A stretch of 64,000 nucleotides of DNA from Alphaproteobacteria bacterium (GTDB lineage Bacteria; Pseudomonadota; Alphaproteobacteria; Rhizobiales; Methyloligellaceae), in the NCBI GenBank assembly GCA_016869535.1, contig VGDX01000001.1:248001-312000 (forward strand). Direction: 5' to 3'. Below, piece by piece: positions 26,346 through 35,678 of this stretch. Position 1 is the stretch's first letter; every line of letters begins with the position of its first letter. The translations under genes and the position numbers were made by a program. The notes beneath the pieces were generated by a model. That model searched no databases. It had not been told where the DNA came from and saw nothing but the letters and a program-made list of their open reading frames with translations.

Positions 26346-26972
26346 GTGAATCAGAGCCCGCCAACCATCGATTTCCATAAAGGCGACCTGCCGCCCGGGC
26401 GGATGACCACACGTGCGATCGCCATCGATACCGAGACGATGGGGCTCGATCCCTATCGCGACCGGCTCTGCCTCGTGCAGCTTTCGCAAGGTGACGGCCG
26501 CGCCGTGCTGCTCCAGTTCAGCGGGAGCGATTACCACGCGCCGGAGCTGAAGCGCCTGCTCGCCGACGAGAGCGTGCTCAAGATCTTCCATTTCGGTCGT
26601 TTCGACATGGCCGTGCTCAAGCATTTCTTCGGGGTCATGCCGCGTCCGGTCTATTGCACCAAGGTGGCGTCCAGGCTCGCGCGAACCTTCACCGACAGGC
26701 ACGGGCTCAAGGATCTCACCCGCGAGCTTCTCGGCATCGAGCTGTCGAAGCAGCAGCAATCCTCTGACTGGGGGGCGCCGGAACTCACCACCGAGCAGCT
26801 CAACTATGCCGCGAGCGATGTGTTGCATCTGCACGCATTAAGGGAGAAACTCGACGCTATGCTACAGCGCGAAGGGCGCGAAAGGCTGGCTAAAGCTTGT
26901 TTCGACTTCCTCCCCACCCGCGTCGAGCTCGATCTCGCCGGCTGGGCCGATATCGATCCCTTCGCGCATTAG
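26346..26972 (+). CDS. Ribonuclease D-type 3'-5' exonuclease
   Basis: A 208-residue DEDDy exonuclease. Exo I is IDTETMGLD, Exo II HFGRFDMAVL, Exo III NYAASDVLHLHAL with its tyrosine. It lacks the two HRDC domains of full RNase D, as is common for the short alphaproteobacterial form. The start is GTG at 26346, backed by AAGGAG at 26331-26336. It follows the tRNA-Leu gene directly and precedes lptC; a role in trimming tRNA 3' ends is inferred from family and position. Confidence 0.9.
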   Translation: MNQSPPTIDFHKGDLPPGRMTTRAIAIDTETMGLDPYRDRLCLVQLSQGDGRAVLLQFSGSDYHAPELKRLLADESVLKIFHFGRFDMAVLKHFFGVMPRPVYCTKVASRLARTFTDRHGLKDLTRELLGIELSKQQQSSDWGAPELTTEQLNYAASDVLHLHALREKLDAMLQREGRERLAKACFDFLPTRVELDLAGWADIDPFAH

Positions 26973-27063
26973 GGATCGAGTTTCCAGGCTTTCCGGTCGC
27001 AATCTGATCAAAGTCCTGCGGCTAGCTTGGGCAAAGCCATAAGGAGTAGGGTGTCCTCGAGAA

Positions 27064-27981
27064 ATGGCGGGAACCATGACCTTCGAGGCGAATCTCGTTC
27101 CGGCCGGCCACGACCATCGGGTGCGAACGGCCGCCGAACGCGAACGCGCCTTCACTGTCGCCGCGAAGCACACCAAGCTCGTCGGCATTTTGCGTAAGAC
27201 GCTGCCCGTCCTGGCCGTGATCGTGCTCTTCACATATTTCATTTCCACCCATCTCAGCGTCACGGTCGGAGACATGACGGCGAGCATCAGCGGCATCGAG
27301 ATCTCCGACGGCAATCTGCGCATGGTCAATCCCACGCTCAAAGGCTCCAACAAGGAGAACGGGAAATATGTCATCGCCGCCGATTGGGCCGACCAGGACG
27401 TTAAGAACCCCAAGATCATAAAGCTGAACGCCATCAAGGCAGACGTTGCCAATCCGAATGGCGGCTGGTCGCGCATGACCGCCAAGCGCGGCGTGTTCGA
27501 CAGCACCGCTGAACGCCTGGTGATGCAGGACAAGATCACCGTTGCCACGGATTCCGGCGTCGATGGCGAACTCAGACACGCGACGCTTGACATGAAGACC
27601 CAGACGCTCCGCTCGCACCTGCCGGTGTTCTTCAATCTGCCGAATGGGAAGGTTACGGCGCGCGCGATGAAACTGCGCTCCGATGTGAGCGAGCTGACCT
27701 TCCTCGGCAAGGTGCATGTCCATCTCGTCAAGCCCCCTAAGGAGGAAGGCAAGACGTCCGCTTCGCCCAAGCCTGAAGGTGCAGTGCCGGCGGCAGAAGC
27801 AGCTTTGCCGCCGCCTGAAGCCGCCGCGCAGCAAATGCCCGCAGTCGCCGAACCGGTATCCGAAGCCGCACCTGCGCCACAAACCGTCGCGCCTTCTGCC
27901 GAAGTTGCAGCGCCACCGCCTCCGTCAGGTATCACTATGCAAGAGAGCGGCATGCCCGAACTGCCGCCGATGCCGCAATGA
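27064..27981 (+). CDS. lptC: LPS export system protein LptC
   Basis: A 305-residue bitopic inner-membrane protein. After a 45-residue cytoplasmic part there is one helix (LPVLAVIVLFTYFISTHL), then a periplasmic beta-jellyroll (VNPTLKGSNKENGKY to GKVTARAMKL). The last 60-70 residues are rich in Ala and Pro and look disordered; they exceed the usual LptC length of about 190-230. It passes lipopolysaccharide from the LptBFG transporter to LptA. The stop overlaps the lptA start by four bases. Confidence 0.92.
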   Translation: MAGTMTFEANLVPAGHDHRVRTAAERERAFTVAAKHTKLVGILRKTLPVLAVIVLFTYFISTHLSVTVGDMTASISGIEISDGNLRMVNPTLKGSNKENGKYVIAADWADQDVKNPKIIKLNAIKADVANPNGGWSRMTAKRGVFDSTAERLVMQDKITVATDSGVDGELRHATLDMKTQTLRSHLPVFFNLPNGKVTARAMKLRSDVSELTFLGKVHVHLVKPPKEEGKTSASPKPEGAVPAAEAALPPPEAAAQQMPAVAEPVSEAAPAPQTVAPSAEVAAPPPPSGITMQESGMPELPPMPQ

Positions 27982-28754
27982 GCGATACACTCTTCCGCAC
28001 GAGCATGAACATGGCTGCGTTGGCCGCGGCGCTTCTTGTCGCCGCACCGGCGTTCGCGCAGACGCCGACCTTCGGCGGACTTTCGGAAAGCTCCGATGAG
28101 CCCATCGATATCCAATCCGACGTGCTCGTGGTTTACGACGCGAAGAAATACGCGACCTTCAAAGGCAATGTGGTCGCGGTCCAAGGCACCACGACACTGC
28201 GGTCGCTCGAGCTCGACGTTCATTATGTCGGCGGCCGCGAAAAACTTACCGGTGCCGCCGCCGAGGCCGCCAAGACGGCGGAGCCAGAGACTGTGCAAGC
28301 CGGCGACGCCGCCACGCCCACTGAACCCGGGAAGGTGCCTGTTACCGTCAAACAGGAGAGCGGCACGCAGATCGTCAAGATCGAGGCCAAAGGAAATGTC
28401 GTCATTACCAGCGAGGACGACCAGACCACGACCAGCGACTGGGCGCTCTACGACGTGCCGACACAGATGGTAACCGTCGGTGGCAATGTGGTGTTAATGC
28501 AAGGAAAGAATGTGCTAAAGGGAGACCGGCTCGTCATCGATTTGAAGACGGGCGAAAGCCGGTTTGAAAACACAGGAAATACCGTCGCCGGAGGCCGCAT
28601 ACGTGCGCTGTTCATGCCGAAAGATGCCCCTGCCGAGCCGGAGGATGGCAAGAAGCGCAAGAAAAAACCTACGGCGGAAGATGACGGCAGTGAGCCGGCG
28701 GCTGCGACCGCCGACGATGGTGGGCCTTTGCCGCTCGTTCCTGAGCAGCCGTAG
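27978..28754 (+). CDS. lptA: LPS transport periplasmic protein LptA
   Basis: A 258-residue periplasmic protein with a signal peptide (AALAAALLVAAPAFAQ). The OstA-like fold is visible as PIDIQSDVLVVYDAKKYATFKG-type strands, VITSEDDQTTTSDWALYDV and MVTVGGNVVLMQGKNVLKG. A lysine-rich and acidic tail of about 45 residues follows. Together with LptC and LptB it moves lipopolysaccharide across the periplasm; LptF, LptG and LptD are not in this window. Confidence 0.93.
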   Translation: MSDTLFRTSMNMAALAAALLVAAPAFAQTPTFGGLSESSDEPIDIQSDVLVVYDAKKYATFKGNVVAVQGTTTLRSLELDVHYVGGREKLTGAAAEAAKTAEPETVQAGDAATPTEPGKVPVTVKQESGTQIVKIEAKGNVVITSEDDQTTTSDWALYDVPTQMVTVGGNVVLMQGKNVLKGDRLVIDLKTGESRFENTGNTVAGGRIRALFMPKDAPAEPEDGKKRKKKPTAEDDGSEPAAATADDGGPLPLVPEQP

Positions 28755-28819
28755 AGTGAGCCAAGCATTTCATTCGATGTTAAGAGGCCGGCGCTTCAAC
28801 TGAAGCGGGAAAGAAGTCG

Positions 28820-29659
28820 GTGGGCAAATTGCTGTCATTCCCAGGCCGTCAGATATTCGCCGCCGCGCAACCGCAGGCCGTTGCCGTACCGGCTGAGCCA
28901 CAGATCCAGGCGCCGGGCGTGCGGCCGGATTCCGCCGCCGGCTGGCTGACGGTCCGCTCCGTTGTCAAAAGTTTCAAGAAGCGCACTGTGGTGCGCGGCG
29001 TGAGCCTCGACGTGGCGCGCGGCGAAGCTGTCGGCCTGCTCGGTCCGAACGGCGCCGGCAAGACCACCGTGTTCTACATGATCACCGGCTTGATCCCGGC
29101 GGATGAGGGATCGATCAGGATCGACGGCCGCGACGTGACCAAGCTGCCGATGTATCGCCGCGCAAGGCTCGGCATCGGCTATCTGCCGCAAGAGGCGTCG
29201 ATCTTTCGCGGCCTCACCGTCGAGGAGAACATCCTCGCCGTGCTGGAAATGGTCGAGCCGGACAAGCGCGAGCGCCAGAAGCAGCTCGACGCGCTGCTCG
29301 AAGAATTCCGCATCACGCGTCTCAGGAAATCGCCTTCAATGCGTCTGTCGGGCGGCGAGCGCCGCCGCGTCGAGATCGCGCGCGCACTGGCGACGCGTCC
29401 GTCTTTCATGCTGCTCGACGAGCCGTTCGCCGGCATCGATCCGATCGCCGTCAACGACATCCGTGCCTTGGTACGCCATCTCACCGAGCGCGGCATCGGC
29501 GTCCTCATCACCGACCATAATGTGCGCGAGACGCTGGAGCTGGTCAGCCGCGCCTATATCATCCACGATGGCATGGTGCTGACCCACGGCACCGCACATG
29601 AGATCATCAACAACGAGGACGTGCGGCGCGTCTATCTCGGTGACCAGTTCAGGATCTGA
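28820..29659 (+). CDS. lptB: LPS export ABC transporter ATP-binding protein LptB
   Basis: A 279-residue ATPase. Walker A is GPNGAGKTT at about residues 75-83, the signature is LSGGERRRVEIARAL, and Walker B reads LLDEPFAGID. The first 40 residues are an extension, relatively rich in Ala and Pro, beyond the standard 240-residue LptB. Start is GTG at 28820. It powers lipopolysaccharide extraction from the inner membrane with LptFG. Confidence 0.97.
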   Translation: MGKLLSFPGRQIFAAAQPQAVAVPAEPQIQAPGVRPDSAAGWLTVRSVVKSFKKRTVVRGVSLDVARGEAVGLLGPNGAGKTTVFYMITGLIPADEGSIRIDGRDVTKLPMYRRARLGIGYLPQEASIFRGLTVEENILAVLEMVEPDKRERQKQLDALLEEFRITRLRKSPSMRLSGGERRRVEIARALATRPSFMLLDEPFAGIDPIAVNDIRALVRHLTERGIGVLITDHNVRETLELVSRAYIIHDGMVLTHGTAHEIINNEDVRRVYLGDQFRI

Positions 29660-29685
29660 GCATCTGATCGCGGGTGAGTACGATT

Positions 29686-31239
29686 ATGGCGATCAATCCA
29701 AAGCTCGAACTGCGCCAGGCGCACAGCCTGGTGATGACGCCGCAATTGCAGCAGGCGATCAAGCTGCTGCAATTGTCCAATCTCGAGCTGGTCTCGTTCA
29801 TCGAAGCGGAGCTTGAGCGCAATCCGCTGCTGGAACGCGCCGATGCCGAGGAGCCTAGCGGGCTGGCGGGTGAGGCCGCAATTGCGCCTGTCAAGGAAGA
29901 ACAAACCGATAAAGACGGCGGAAGCGAAACCGAGACCGAAGCCGCGGATGAGTGGGTCGATCTTGAGTCCGATAGCGGCGCCAACCATAGCGACGATCTC
30001 GATATCGAGCCGCAGGATGTCTTTCCCGACGCTGACGGATTTTCGCCCAATGCGCTGAAGGATTCAGGCTGGAGCGGGCTTACGCAAGGACCGCGCGCCA
30101 GCGGCGACGAAGACGCCAATCTCGAAGCCTATGTCGCCGAAGCGCGCACGTTGCGCGATCACCTCGCCGATCAGCTCGTGCTCGCCTTCGCCGATCCGGC
30201 GCGCCGCCTGATCGGCCATCATCTCATCGATATGACCGACGAAGCCGGCTATTTGCAGGGCGAACTCGAGCCGCTCGCCGAGCTTCTCGGCGCCGACCTC
30301 GCGCTGGTCGAGGAGACGCTTGCGGTGATGCAGGGCTTCGAGCCTTGCGGCGTGTTCGCCCGGAACTTGCGCGAATGCCTGACGCTTCAGCTGAAGGAAC
30401 AGGATCGCTGCGATCCCGCCATGGCCTCTCTGATCGATAATCTGCCTCTGTTGGCATCGCATGACCTCACGGCGTTGAGGCGAGCGACCGGCGTGTCGGA
30501 TGAAGATCTTCATGACATGATCGCCGAGGTGAAGCGCCTCAATCCGAAGCCCGGCCTGAAATACGGCTCGGCGCCGACCCAGCCGATCGTGCCAGACGTT
30601 CTTGTGCGCGGCCTTCCCGACGGCAGCTTCCATGTCGAACTGAACAGCGACACGCTGCCGCGCGTACTGGTGAATCAATCCTACTATGCGACCGTCTCGA
30701 AATCGGCGATGCGCAAGCAGGACAAGAGTTACCTCAGCGAATGTTTGCAGACGGCAAACTGGCTGGTGAAGAGTCTCGATCAGCGCGCCCGCACCATCCT
30801 TAAAGTCGCGCAAGAGATCGTGCGCCAACAGGATGCGTTCCTCGCCTACGGCGTGCGATATTTGCGGCCGTTGAATCTCAAGACCGTGGCGGATGCCATC
30901 GCCATGCATGAATCGACCGTGAGCCGCGTCACCGCCAACAAGTACATGGCCACCAATCGCGGCCTGTTCGAGCTGAAATATTTCTTCACTTCGGCCATTG
31001 CCGCGACCATGAACGGCGATGCGCATTCCTCCGAAGCGGTGCGAGACCGCATCCGCGAGATGATCGAGGCGGAGCCGGCAAGCGACGTTCTGTCCGACGA
31101 CAAGATCGTGGAACGCCTAAAAGGGGACGGAATCGACATCGCCCGTCGTACCGTGGCGAAATATCGCGAGGCGCTCAGGATCCCGTCCTCGGTGCAGCGC
31201 CGAAGGCTGAAGCGCATGGGCCTCGGCGCGAGCGCCTGA
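29686..31239 (+). CDS. rpoN: RNA polymerase sigma-54 factor
   Basis: A 517-residue sigma factor. Region I is glutamine-rich (RQAHSLVMTPQLQQAIKLLQ), a long acidic region II follows, then the core-binding and helix-turn-helix segments, and the RpoN box appears as ARRTVAKYRE near the C-terminus. The start at 29686 has GGTGAG seven bases upstream; a GTG four codons earlier is an alternative. It directs nitrogen-related and other enhancer-dependent genes. It lies 26 nt after lptB, as in many proteobacteria, and before hpf and ptsN. Confidence 0.97.
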   Translation: MAINPKLELRQAHSLVMTPQLQQAIKLLQLSNLELVSFIEAELERNPLLERADAEEPSGLAGEAAIAPVKEEQTDKDGGSETETEAADEWVDLESDSGANHSDDLDIEPQDVFPDADGFSPNALKDSGWSGLTQGPRASGDEDANLEAYVAEARTLRDHLADQLVLAFADPARRLIGHHLIDMTDEAGYLQGELEPLAELLGADLALVEETLAVMQGFEPCGVFARNLRECLTLQLKEQDRCDPAMASLIDNLPLLASHDLTALRRATGVSDEDLHDMIAEVKRLNPKPGLKYGSAPTQPIVPDVLVRGLPDGSFHVELNSDTLPRVLVNQSYYATVSKSAMRKQDKSYLSECLQTANWLVKSLDQRARTILKVAQEIVRQQDAFLAYGVRYLRPLNLKTVADAIAMHESTVSRVTANKYMATNRGLFELKYFFTSAIAATMNGDAHSSEAVRDRIREMIEAEPASDVLSDDKIVERLKGDGIDIARRTVAKYREALRIPSSVQRRRLKRMGLGASA

Positions 31240-31302
31240 TGGCGGGTAAGTCATTGTAAAAGCTGGCAATAACTGTAAAGCCGAGATGTAAAAATAGTTG
31301 GT

Positions 31303-31331
31303 TTGACACCCCAGTAGGGGGCGTCTAGCCT
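31303..31331 (+). promoter_or_regulatory. Promoter upstream of hpf
   Basis: Perfect TTGACA at 31303-31308 and TAGCCT at 31326-31331, spacing 17. The spacer itself holds CCCC-AGTA-GGGG, a small inverted repeat. This gives hpf a transcript of its own rather than only read-through from rpoN; the leader is about 120 nt. Confidence 0.55.
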
Positions 31332-31456
31332 CCGCTTCGCGTGTACGGCCGAACAAGTTGGGTTCAAAGCGCTTGCATGGCTTTGGCGATATCGGTCCCG
31401 CAAATTGCGTCCCGGGAAGCACGGTAAGGGGCCATTCGACTAAGCCTTCCACGGGT

Positions 31457-32041
31457 ATGGCGATACAAGTAACCGGAAAAAACCTGGACGTCGGTGGGGC
31501 GTTGCGCGGTCACGTCCAGGAACGCGTAGCAAGCACCGTAGAAAAGTATCTCGGGCGCCGGCCCTCGGGGCATGTGCGGATCGAAAAGGAGCGTGGAGAG
31601 TTTCGTACCGACTGCACGATCCATTTGTGGCAAGGCATGAGTCTCGAAGCTCATGGCATGGCGCCGGATGCGTATCAGAGCGCCGATCTTGCTTGCGAAC
31701 GGCTCGAGAAGCGAGTGCGCCGCTATACCCGCCGATTGAAGAAGCACAGTGGCGGCGATACACACCGTAAACAGACGCCGGCGGCAGATTATGTCATCCA
31801 GGCCGCGAAAGAGGAGCACGATGAACGCGATGAAGACAATCCGATCATCATTGCCGAATCAGAGACCATGGTGCACGAGATGGCGGTCAGCGACGCCGTG
31901 ATGCAGATGGATCTCTCAGACCGGCCCTTTGTCGTCTTTCGCAACGCTAGCCACGGCGAAGTCAACGTGGTCTATCGTCGGGACGACGGCAATATCGGCT
32001 GGATCGATCTTACGGGTGTGCGGCGCGTCAAGCGCCGCTGA
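31457..32041 (+). CDS. hpf: Ribosome hibernation-promoting factor, long form
   Basis: A 194-residue protein. Residues 1-105 form the HPF/YfiA ribosome-binding domain (MAIQVTGKNLDVGGALRGHV), a linker of about 30 residues follows, and the last 55 residues (FVVFRNASHGEVNVVYRRDDGNIGWIDL) are the dimerisation domain of long HPF. It pairs ribosomes into inactive dimers in stationary phase. The rpoN-hpf-ptsN order is conserved. Confidence 0.96.
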   Translation: MAIQVTGKNLDVGGALRGHVQERVASTVEKYLGRRPSGHVRIEKERGEFRTDCTIHLWQGMSLEAHGMAPDAYQSADLACERLEKRVRRYTRRLKKHSGGDTHRKQTPAADYVIQAAKEEHDERDEDNPIIIAESETMVHEMAVSDAVMQMDLSDRPFVVFRNASHGEVNVVYRRDDGNIGWIDLTGVRRVKRR

Positions 32042-32093
32042 AGCGGAACCGGACCGACCCCTGTCGTTCCCCTAGAATCTGGTGGGTAGGCAT

Positions 32094-32561
32094 ATGCATT
32101 TAGGCGATCTCATCTCACCCCAGGCTGTGATTCCCTCGCTCAAGGTCAAGACCAAGAAACAGCTCCTGCAGGAATTGTCGGTCAAAACCAGCCGGCTCAC
32201 CGGCCTTTCCGAACGCGATATTTTCGACGCGCTGTGGCAGCGCGAGAGGCTCGGCTCCACGGGGCTCGGTCACGGCGTCGCCATACCGCATGCCAAGCTT
32301 CCCGCTTTGAAGCAGATCGTCGGCATGTTCGCTAGGCTTGCCGAGCCTATCGATTTCGATTCGGTCGACGGAGAGAAGGTCGATCTCGTGTTCCTGCTGC
32401 TCGCGCCCGAGGGCGCCGGCGCCGATCATCTGAAGGCGTTGGCAAGCGTCTCGCGGGTGCTGCGCGACGGCGAGGCCGTCGAGAAGCTCAGGGGGTCACG
32501 GGATGCGGCGGCTCTCTACGCCGTTATGACCGAGCAGGCCGCCTCGTCACACGCGGCCTGA
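32094..32561 (+). CDS. ptsN: PTS nitrogen-regulatory EIIA protein
   Basis: A 155-residue EIIA-Ntr protein: LGDLISPQAVIPSLKVKTKKQLL, and the phosphorylated histidine His66 in HGVAIPHAKL. It accepts phosphate from NPr in the PTS-Ntr chain and adjusts potassium transport, stress and nitrogen responses. It follows hpf by 52 nt on the same strand. The ATG at 32094 is taken since GGGTAGG lies upstream; a longer frame from 32082 is less likely. Confidence 0.96.
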   Translation: MHLGDLISPQAVIPSLKVKTKKQLLQELSVKTSRLTGLSERDIFDALWQRERLGSTGLGHGVAIPHAKLPALKQIVGMFARLAEPIDFDSVDGEKVDLVFLLLAPEGAGADHLKALASVSRVLRDGEAVEKLRGSRDAAALYAVMTEQAASSHAA

Positions 32562-32581
32562 GCACCGCCATCATCCAGCAC

Positions 32582-33742
32582 CTAACGCGGCGCGAGTTGC
32601 GTGATCAGGCCGTTCGCCGCCTGCACCATGGCGTAGAAGGCGGGGACGTTGAACTGATTGATCGAAACGAAGACCCCGATGCCGCGCGACGGCGCAAACA
32701 CGATATAGCTGAACTGGCCGTTCAGCCCGCCGGTCTTTTGCAAAATCAGGGGGCGGTTGCCTGCGGGGTTCTGGATCACCCAGCCCAATCCCATCGCGTC
32801 CATCTCGCCGCCCTCGTCCAGGCCGATGACCGGATCGAGGCCGTCGCGCTGGAGATAGGTGGCATGTTCCAGGAGCCGCATGTCGAAATCTTTCGCGTCG
32901 TTGCCGAGATGCCAGTGAAGCCAGCGCAACATGTCGTTGGCCGTCGAATAGAGACCGCCGGCGCCCTCGATGATCGGCGCGGTTTCGACGAAGGCGAGCG
33001 GTGAGCCGTCAAAATTGTGGCCCTGCATGGTGCGCGCCTTGTCGGCCTCGGTGAGGTTGAAGCGCGTGTCTTTCAGCCCGGCAGGATCGAGCACGCGCTC
33101 CTTGAGGAGTTCCGCGTAGGGCTTGCTGGCGGCATTGGCCAAAGCCAGCGCCAGGAGATCGAAGGCGAAATTGGAATAGAGGATGCCGGTGCCCGGCGCG
33201 AACAGCTGCGGATCGTCCTTCAGCGTGGCGATGTAGTCTTCTTTGGTGCCCATCGCCGTCGGATGGCCCTCGATGAATGTGATTTCGGCTTCGCGAGGCA
33301 GGCCCGAGGAGTGGGTGGCAAGGTCGATAAGCCTGATCTTCTTGCCGTCGCGTTCGGGGATCGTGACGTCCCAGCCGAGCCGCTCCTGGAGAGGATCGCC
33401 GAAATTGACCGTGCCGTCGACCACCAGGCTCGCCAATGTTGCCCCAGTCAATACCTTGGTGATTGAGCCGATCCGCATCAGCGTGTCGCCGTCGGGCGCC
33501 TTGCCGCTGCCCTTGGCGATCTCGCCAAAACCTCGCACCACGGTTTCGCCGTCGCGGATGACGCCGATCACCATCCCCGGAACATCGGCGCTGAGAAACA
33601 GGATGGTGCCGGTCAGGTCGACCGTATCGGCGAGCAGTTTATTCTCGGCGCGCGCGTGTCCCGGTGCAAAAGCGAGCATTGCGGTACAAAGGCCGGCGGC
33701 GATGGCGGCGCGAACCGCGCGCAACGATGATCTGTGATTCAT
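32582..33742 (-). CDS. Secreted serine hydrolase, beta-lactamase / DD-peptidase (AmpH-like) family
   Basis: A 386-residue protein with a signal peptide ending near GHARAE. The class C beta-lactamase-type motifs are present: Ser93-Ile-Thr-Lys96 (SxxK), Tyr189-Ser-Asn191 (YxN) and QKTGGLNG near residue 350. Such proteins may be penicillin-binding hydrolases, esterases or beta-lactamases; no regulator ampR is adjacent, so I do not call resistance. The start at 33742 is chosen for its GGGGAG ribosome site. It is convergent with ptsN and begins the accessory stretch. Confidence 0.87.
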   Translation of the reverse strand: MNHRSSLRAVRAAIAAGLCTAMLAFAPGHARAENKLLADTVDLTGTILFLSADVPGMVIGVIRDGETVVRGFGEIAKGSGKAPDGDTLMRIGSITKVLTGATLASLVVDGTVNFGDPLQERLGWDVTIPERDGKKIRLIDLATHSSGLPREAEITFIEGHPTAMGTKEDYIATLKDDPQLFAPGTGILYSNFAFDLLALALANAASKPYAELLKERVLDPAGLKDTRFNLTEADKARTMQGHNFDGSPLAFVETAPIIEGAGGLYSTANDMLRWLHWHLGNDAKDFDMRLLEHATYLQRDGLDPVIGLDEGGEMDAMGLGWVIQNPAGNRPLILQKTGGLNGQFSYIVFAPSRGIGVFVSINQFNVPAFYAMVQAANGLITQLAPR

Positions 33743-33837
33743 ACTGGCGCTCCCCGATTGGCTGAAGCTGCAACTATGCACGAGACGGAGAGAGCCGCCT
33801 AGGCGGTATTCTGTGTTGATGGCGCGCCTTGACGGCG

Positions 33838-34974
33838 TCAGCCCTTCATGCCGTTGGCGATCAGTCCGTGTCCATCGAGGATCTGCGCCGCCCGCTCCGG
33901 ATCGGGTTCCAGCGACCAGTCGTCATGACCATGGCTGCCGCCAAGGACAAGCGCGTCGCTGCGCGGAAACATGTAGAGATCGAGCACCGGATCGACATAA
34001 CCGTAGTGGATATCCGCGCGCGGTTTCAAAAGCGTGAGTTGACCCTTTACCGGCACAAGCTCGGCATCGCCGAACAATGCCTTGGCGCCGATACCGGTGG
34101 CATTGACGATCAGCGGCGTCTGGAGGGTTTGCAGCTCGGATCTGTCGGCGAAGCCGCGAGTCTCGATTCTGCCGCCAGCTTCCCGGAAGTCGGCCATGAG
34201 CGCCGGGAGCAGTGTGTTGGTCTCGGCGATCAGGGTCTTGGTGAAGACGGCATAGGAATTGGGAAACGGATGCTCGTCCGGGCCGAATTTCTCGAAGGGA
34301 AAAAGATCGGGCGTGATGGCGAAATCCCACGGCACGTCGATCGGCCGCGGCCCGATAAAATAGAGATCCATCGGCTTCACGCCGTAGCGGGCCGGGAGAC
34401 TCTGAAAATAGCGAAATGCGAACCGCGCCGCCTCGGCGACGCGGTTGCCGGTCTCTCCGGTCTGGTGGGCATCGTCGACGATGTTGGTCACGCCAAACGC
34501 ACCGGCGGCAACATCGGAGGTCGTGTACGGCGGGAGCGCTGCGGCGTAGATCGTTACGGTGAAGCCGCGGTCCTGCAACAGGCGGGCGGTGGTAAGCCCG
34601 ATCACGCCGCAGCCGATGACCGCCGCCTGGCGATGCGGCGTTTCAAGCGCGAGCTTCGCCGCCATGTCGGCTGTGCCCCAGGAGAGCGTTATGCCGCAGC
34701 CGCCATGCCCGTAATTGTGGATGAGGGTCTTGTCGCCGAACGGCTCGCTCCGCACTACGAAACCGGAAGGCCGGAAGGGACGCAATCCAGCCCGCGCGCC
34801 GATGATTTGATCGGGAGTAACCTGGAATTTCGGCAGGGGCGCTTGCGCCGTCTTGGCGGGCGCATTCTCGGCGCGTGGCGCCGAGGGCATGACGGCGCTT
34901 ACCGTTGCCGCGGCGCCCAACGCCAGTATCGACCGGCGGGTCACCTCGTTTCCAGTCTTTCTGCTGATCGTCAT
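33838..34974 (-). CDS. FAD-dependent oxidoreductase, D-amino-acid oxidase fold, Tat-exported
   Basis: About 378 residues. A Tat signal (VTRRSILALGAAATV) is followed by an unusual N-terminal segment, then the FAD-binding AAVIGCGVIGLTTARLLQDRGF at about residues 117-138, YTTSDVAAGAFGVTNIV, and a C-terminal LVLGGSHGHDDWSLEPD. The fold is that of D-amino-acid/D-aspartate oxidases, which are normally not exported, so a periplasmic amine or D-amino-acid oxidase is an inference. Start is uncertain: ATG 34974 or 35001. It lies 51 nt from DUF1150 on the same strand. Confidence 0.82.
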   Translation of the reverse strand: MTISRKTGNEVTRRSILALGAAATVSAVMPSAPRAENAPAKTAQAPLPKFQVTPDQIIGARAGLRPFRPSGFVVRSEPFGDKTLIHNYGHGGCGITLSWGTADMAAKLALETPHRQAAVIGCGVIGLTTARLLQDRGFTVTIYAAALPPYTTSDVAAGAFGVTNIVDDAHQTGETGNRVAEAARFAFRYFQSLPARYGVKPMDLYFIGPRPIDVPWDFAITPDLFPFEKFGPDEHPFPNSYAVFTKTLIAETNTLLPALMADFREAGGRIETRGFADRSELQTLQTPLIVNATGIGAKALFGDAELVPVKGQLTLLKPRADIHYGYVDPVLDLYMFPRSDALVLGGSHGHDDWSLEPDPERAAQILDGHGLIANGMKG

Positions 34975-35051
34975 AGCTGACCCACGGCCAACCCCGGCCA
35001 TTCATAGCAGATCAGGAGTGGCGTTGTGGAGACGCAGGAAGGTGGCGAGAC

Positions 35052-35321
35052 TTAATGCACGCTGACCGGCACGAGGTCGTTCTCGAGGGCGTTGGCGATG
35101 GCCGCATGGCGGCTGTCGGTCAACGCGATCGGCGTGCCGTCGGCGCCGAGCACGGCGTAGAGATCGATGCCTTTCGGGGCGGATTTGAGCGATGGGAAGA
35201 GTTGCTCGGCGGTATCGGCGTCGAGCTGCTTGATATACGCCACCTCGCCGTCGCCGAGCAACGCAAGCTCCTTCATGCTCATCAAAGCGGTCGGCTGGTG
35301 GGCTTCTTTCTCTTCGGTCAT
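35052..35321 (-). CDS. DUF1150 family protein
   Basis: An 89-residue protein matching DUF1150: SMKELALLGDGEVAYIKQL followed by DLYAVLGADGTPIALTDSRHAAIANA and ending VPVSVH. The family is confined largely to alphaproteobacteria and in them commonly lies next to an Hsp20 gene or ptsN; here it is upstream of the FAD oxidase, with no Hsp20 nearby. Role unknown, stress-related by association only. Confidence 0.88.
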   Translation of the reverse strand: MTEEKEAHQPTALMSMKELALLGDGEVAYIKQLDADTAEQLFPSLKSAPKGIDLYAVLGADGTPIALTDSRHAAIANALENDLVPVSVH

Positions 35322-35462
35322 CGACCTTGGTCCTGTCGTAGCCGTAAGGGAGGGAACAGGGATATGGGGAATTCCACAACGGTTTCAAGCCGAGGGGCTT
35401 GACCTGGAAGCACCTTCGGCCCTATCGCGGACTGTGTTGATCGGAATGGCACACGGGCTCTC

Positions 35463-35675
35463 ATGACTTGGTACGTCAACCCAAAGACCGGCATCGATTC
35501 AAACGACGGCCGCAATCCATCCTCGGCCTTCAAAACGCTGGCGCATGCCGTAGGCGCGGCGAAACCGGGCGATACCATCATGCTCGCGCCGGGCGCCTAC
35601 GATCAGGACCTGCCGCAACAAGTGAGTGCGGCACGCGCGCTCAACCTCACCATCGGCGTGGTCGGCGCCGAATAG
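35463..35675 (+). CDS. Small DUF1565-like protein (one-domain beta-helix N-terminus)
   Basis: A 70-residue protein that begins WYVNPKTGIDSNDGRNPSSAFKT-like (the first rung of a right-handed beta-helix), then LAHAVGAAKPGDTIMLAPGAY. In full-length relatives this DUF1565 segment introduces a long beta-helix of several hundred residues; here the gene ends at GVVGAE* and the next gene is on the other strand. It may be a stand-alone mini-protein or what is left of a longer gene. No signal peptide and no strong ribosome site are seen. Confidence 0.6.
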   Translation: MTWYVNPKTGIDSNDGRNPSSAFKTLAHAVGAAKPGDTIMLAPGAYDQDLPQQVSAARALNLTIGVVGAE

Positions 35676-35678
35676 GCA

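Noticed and set aside
32582..33742. Reading the AmpH-like gene as an antibiotic-resistance beta-lactamase.
   Set aside because: The motifs SxxK, YxN and KTG are shared with DD-peptidases and esterases, and no AmpR-type regulator is present.
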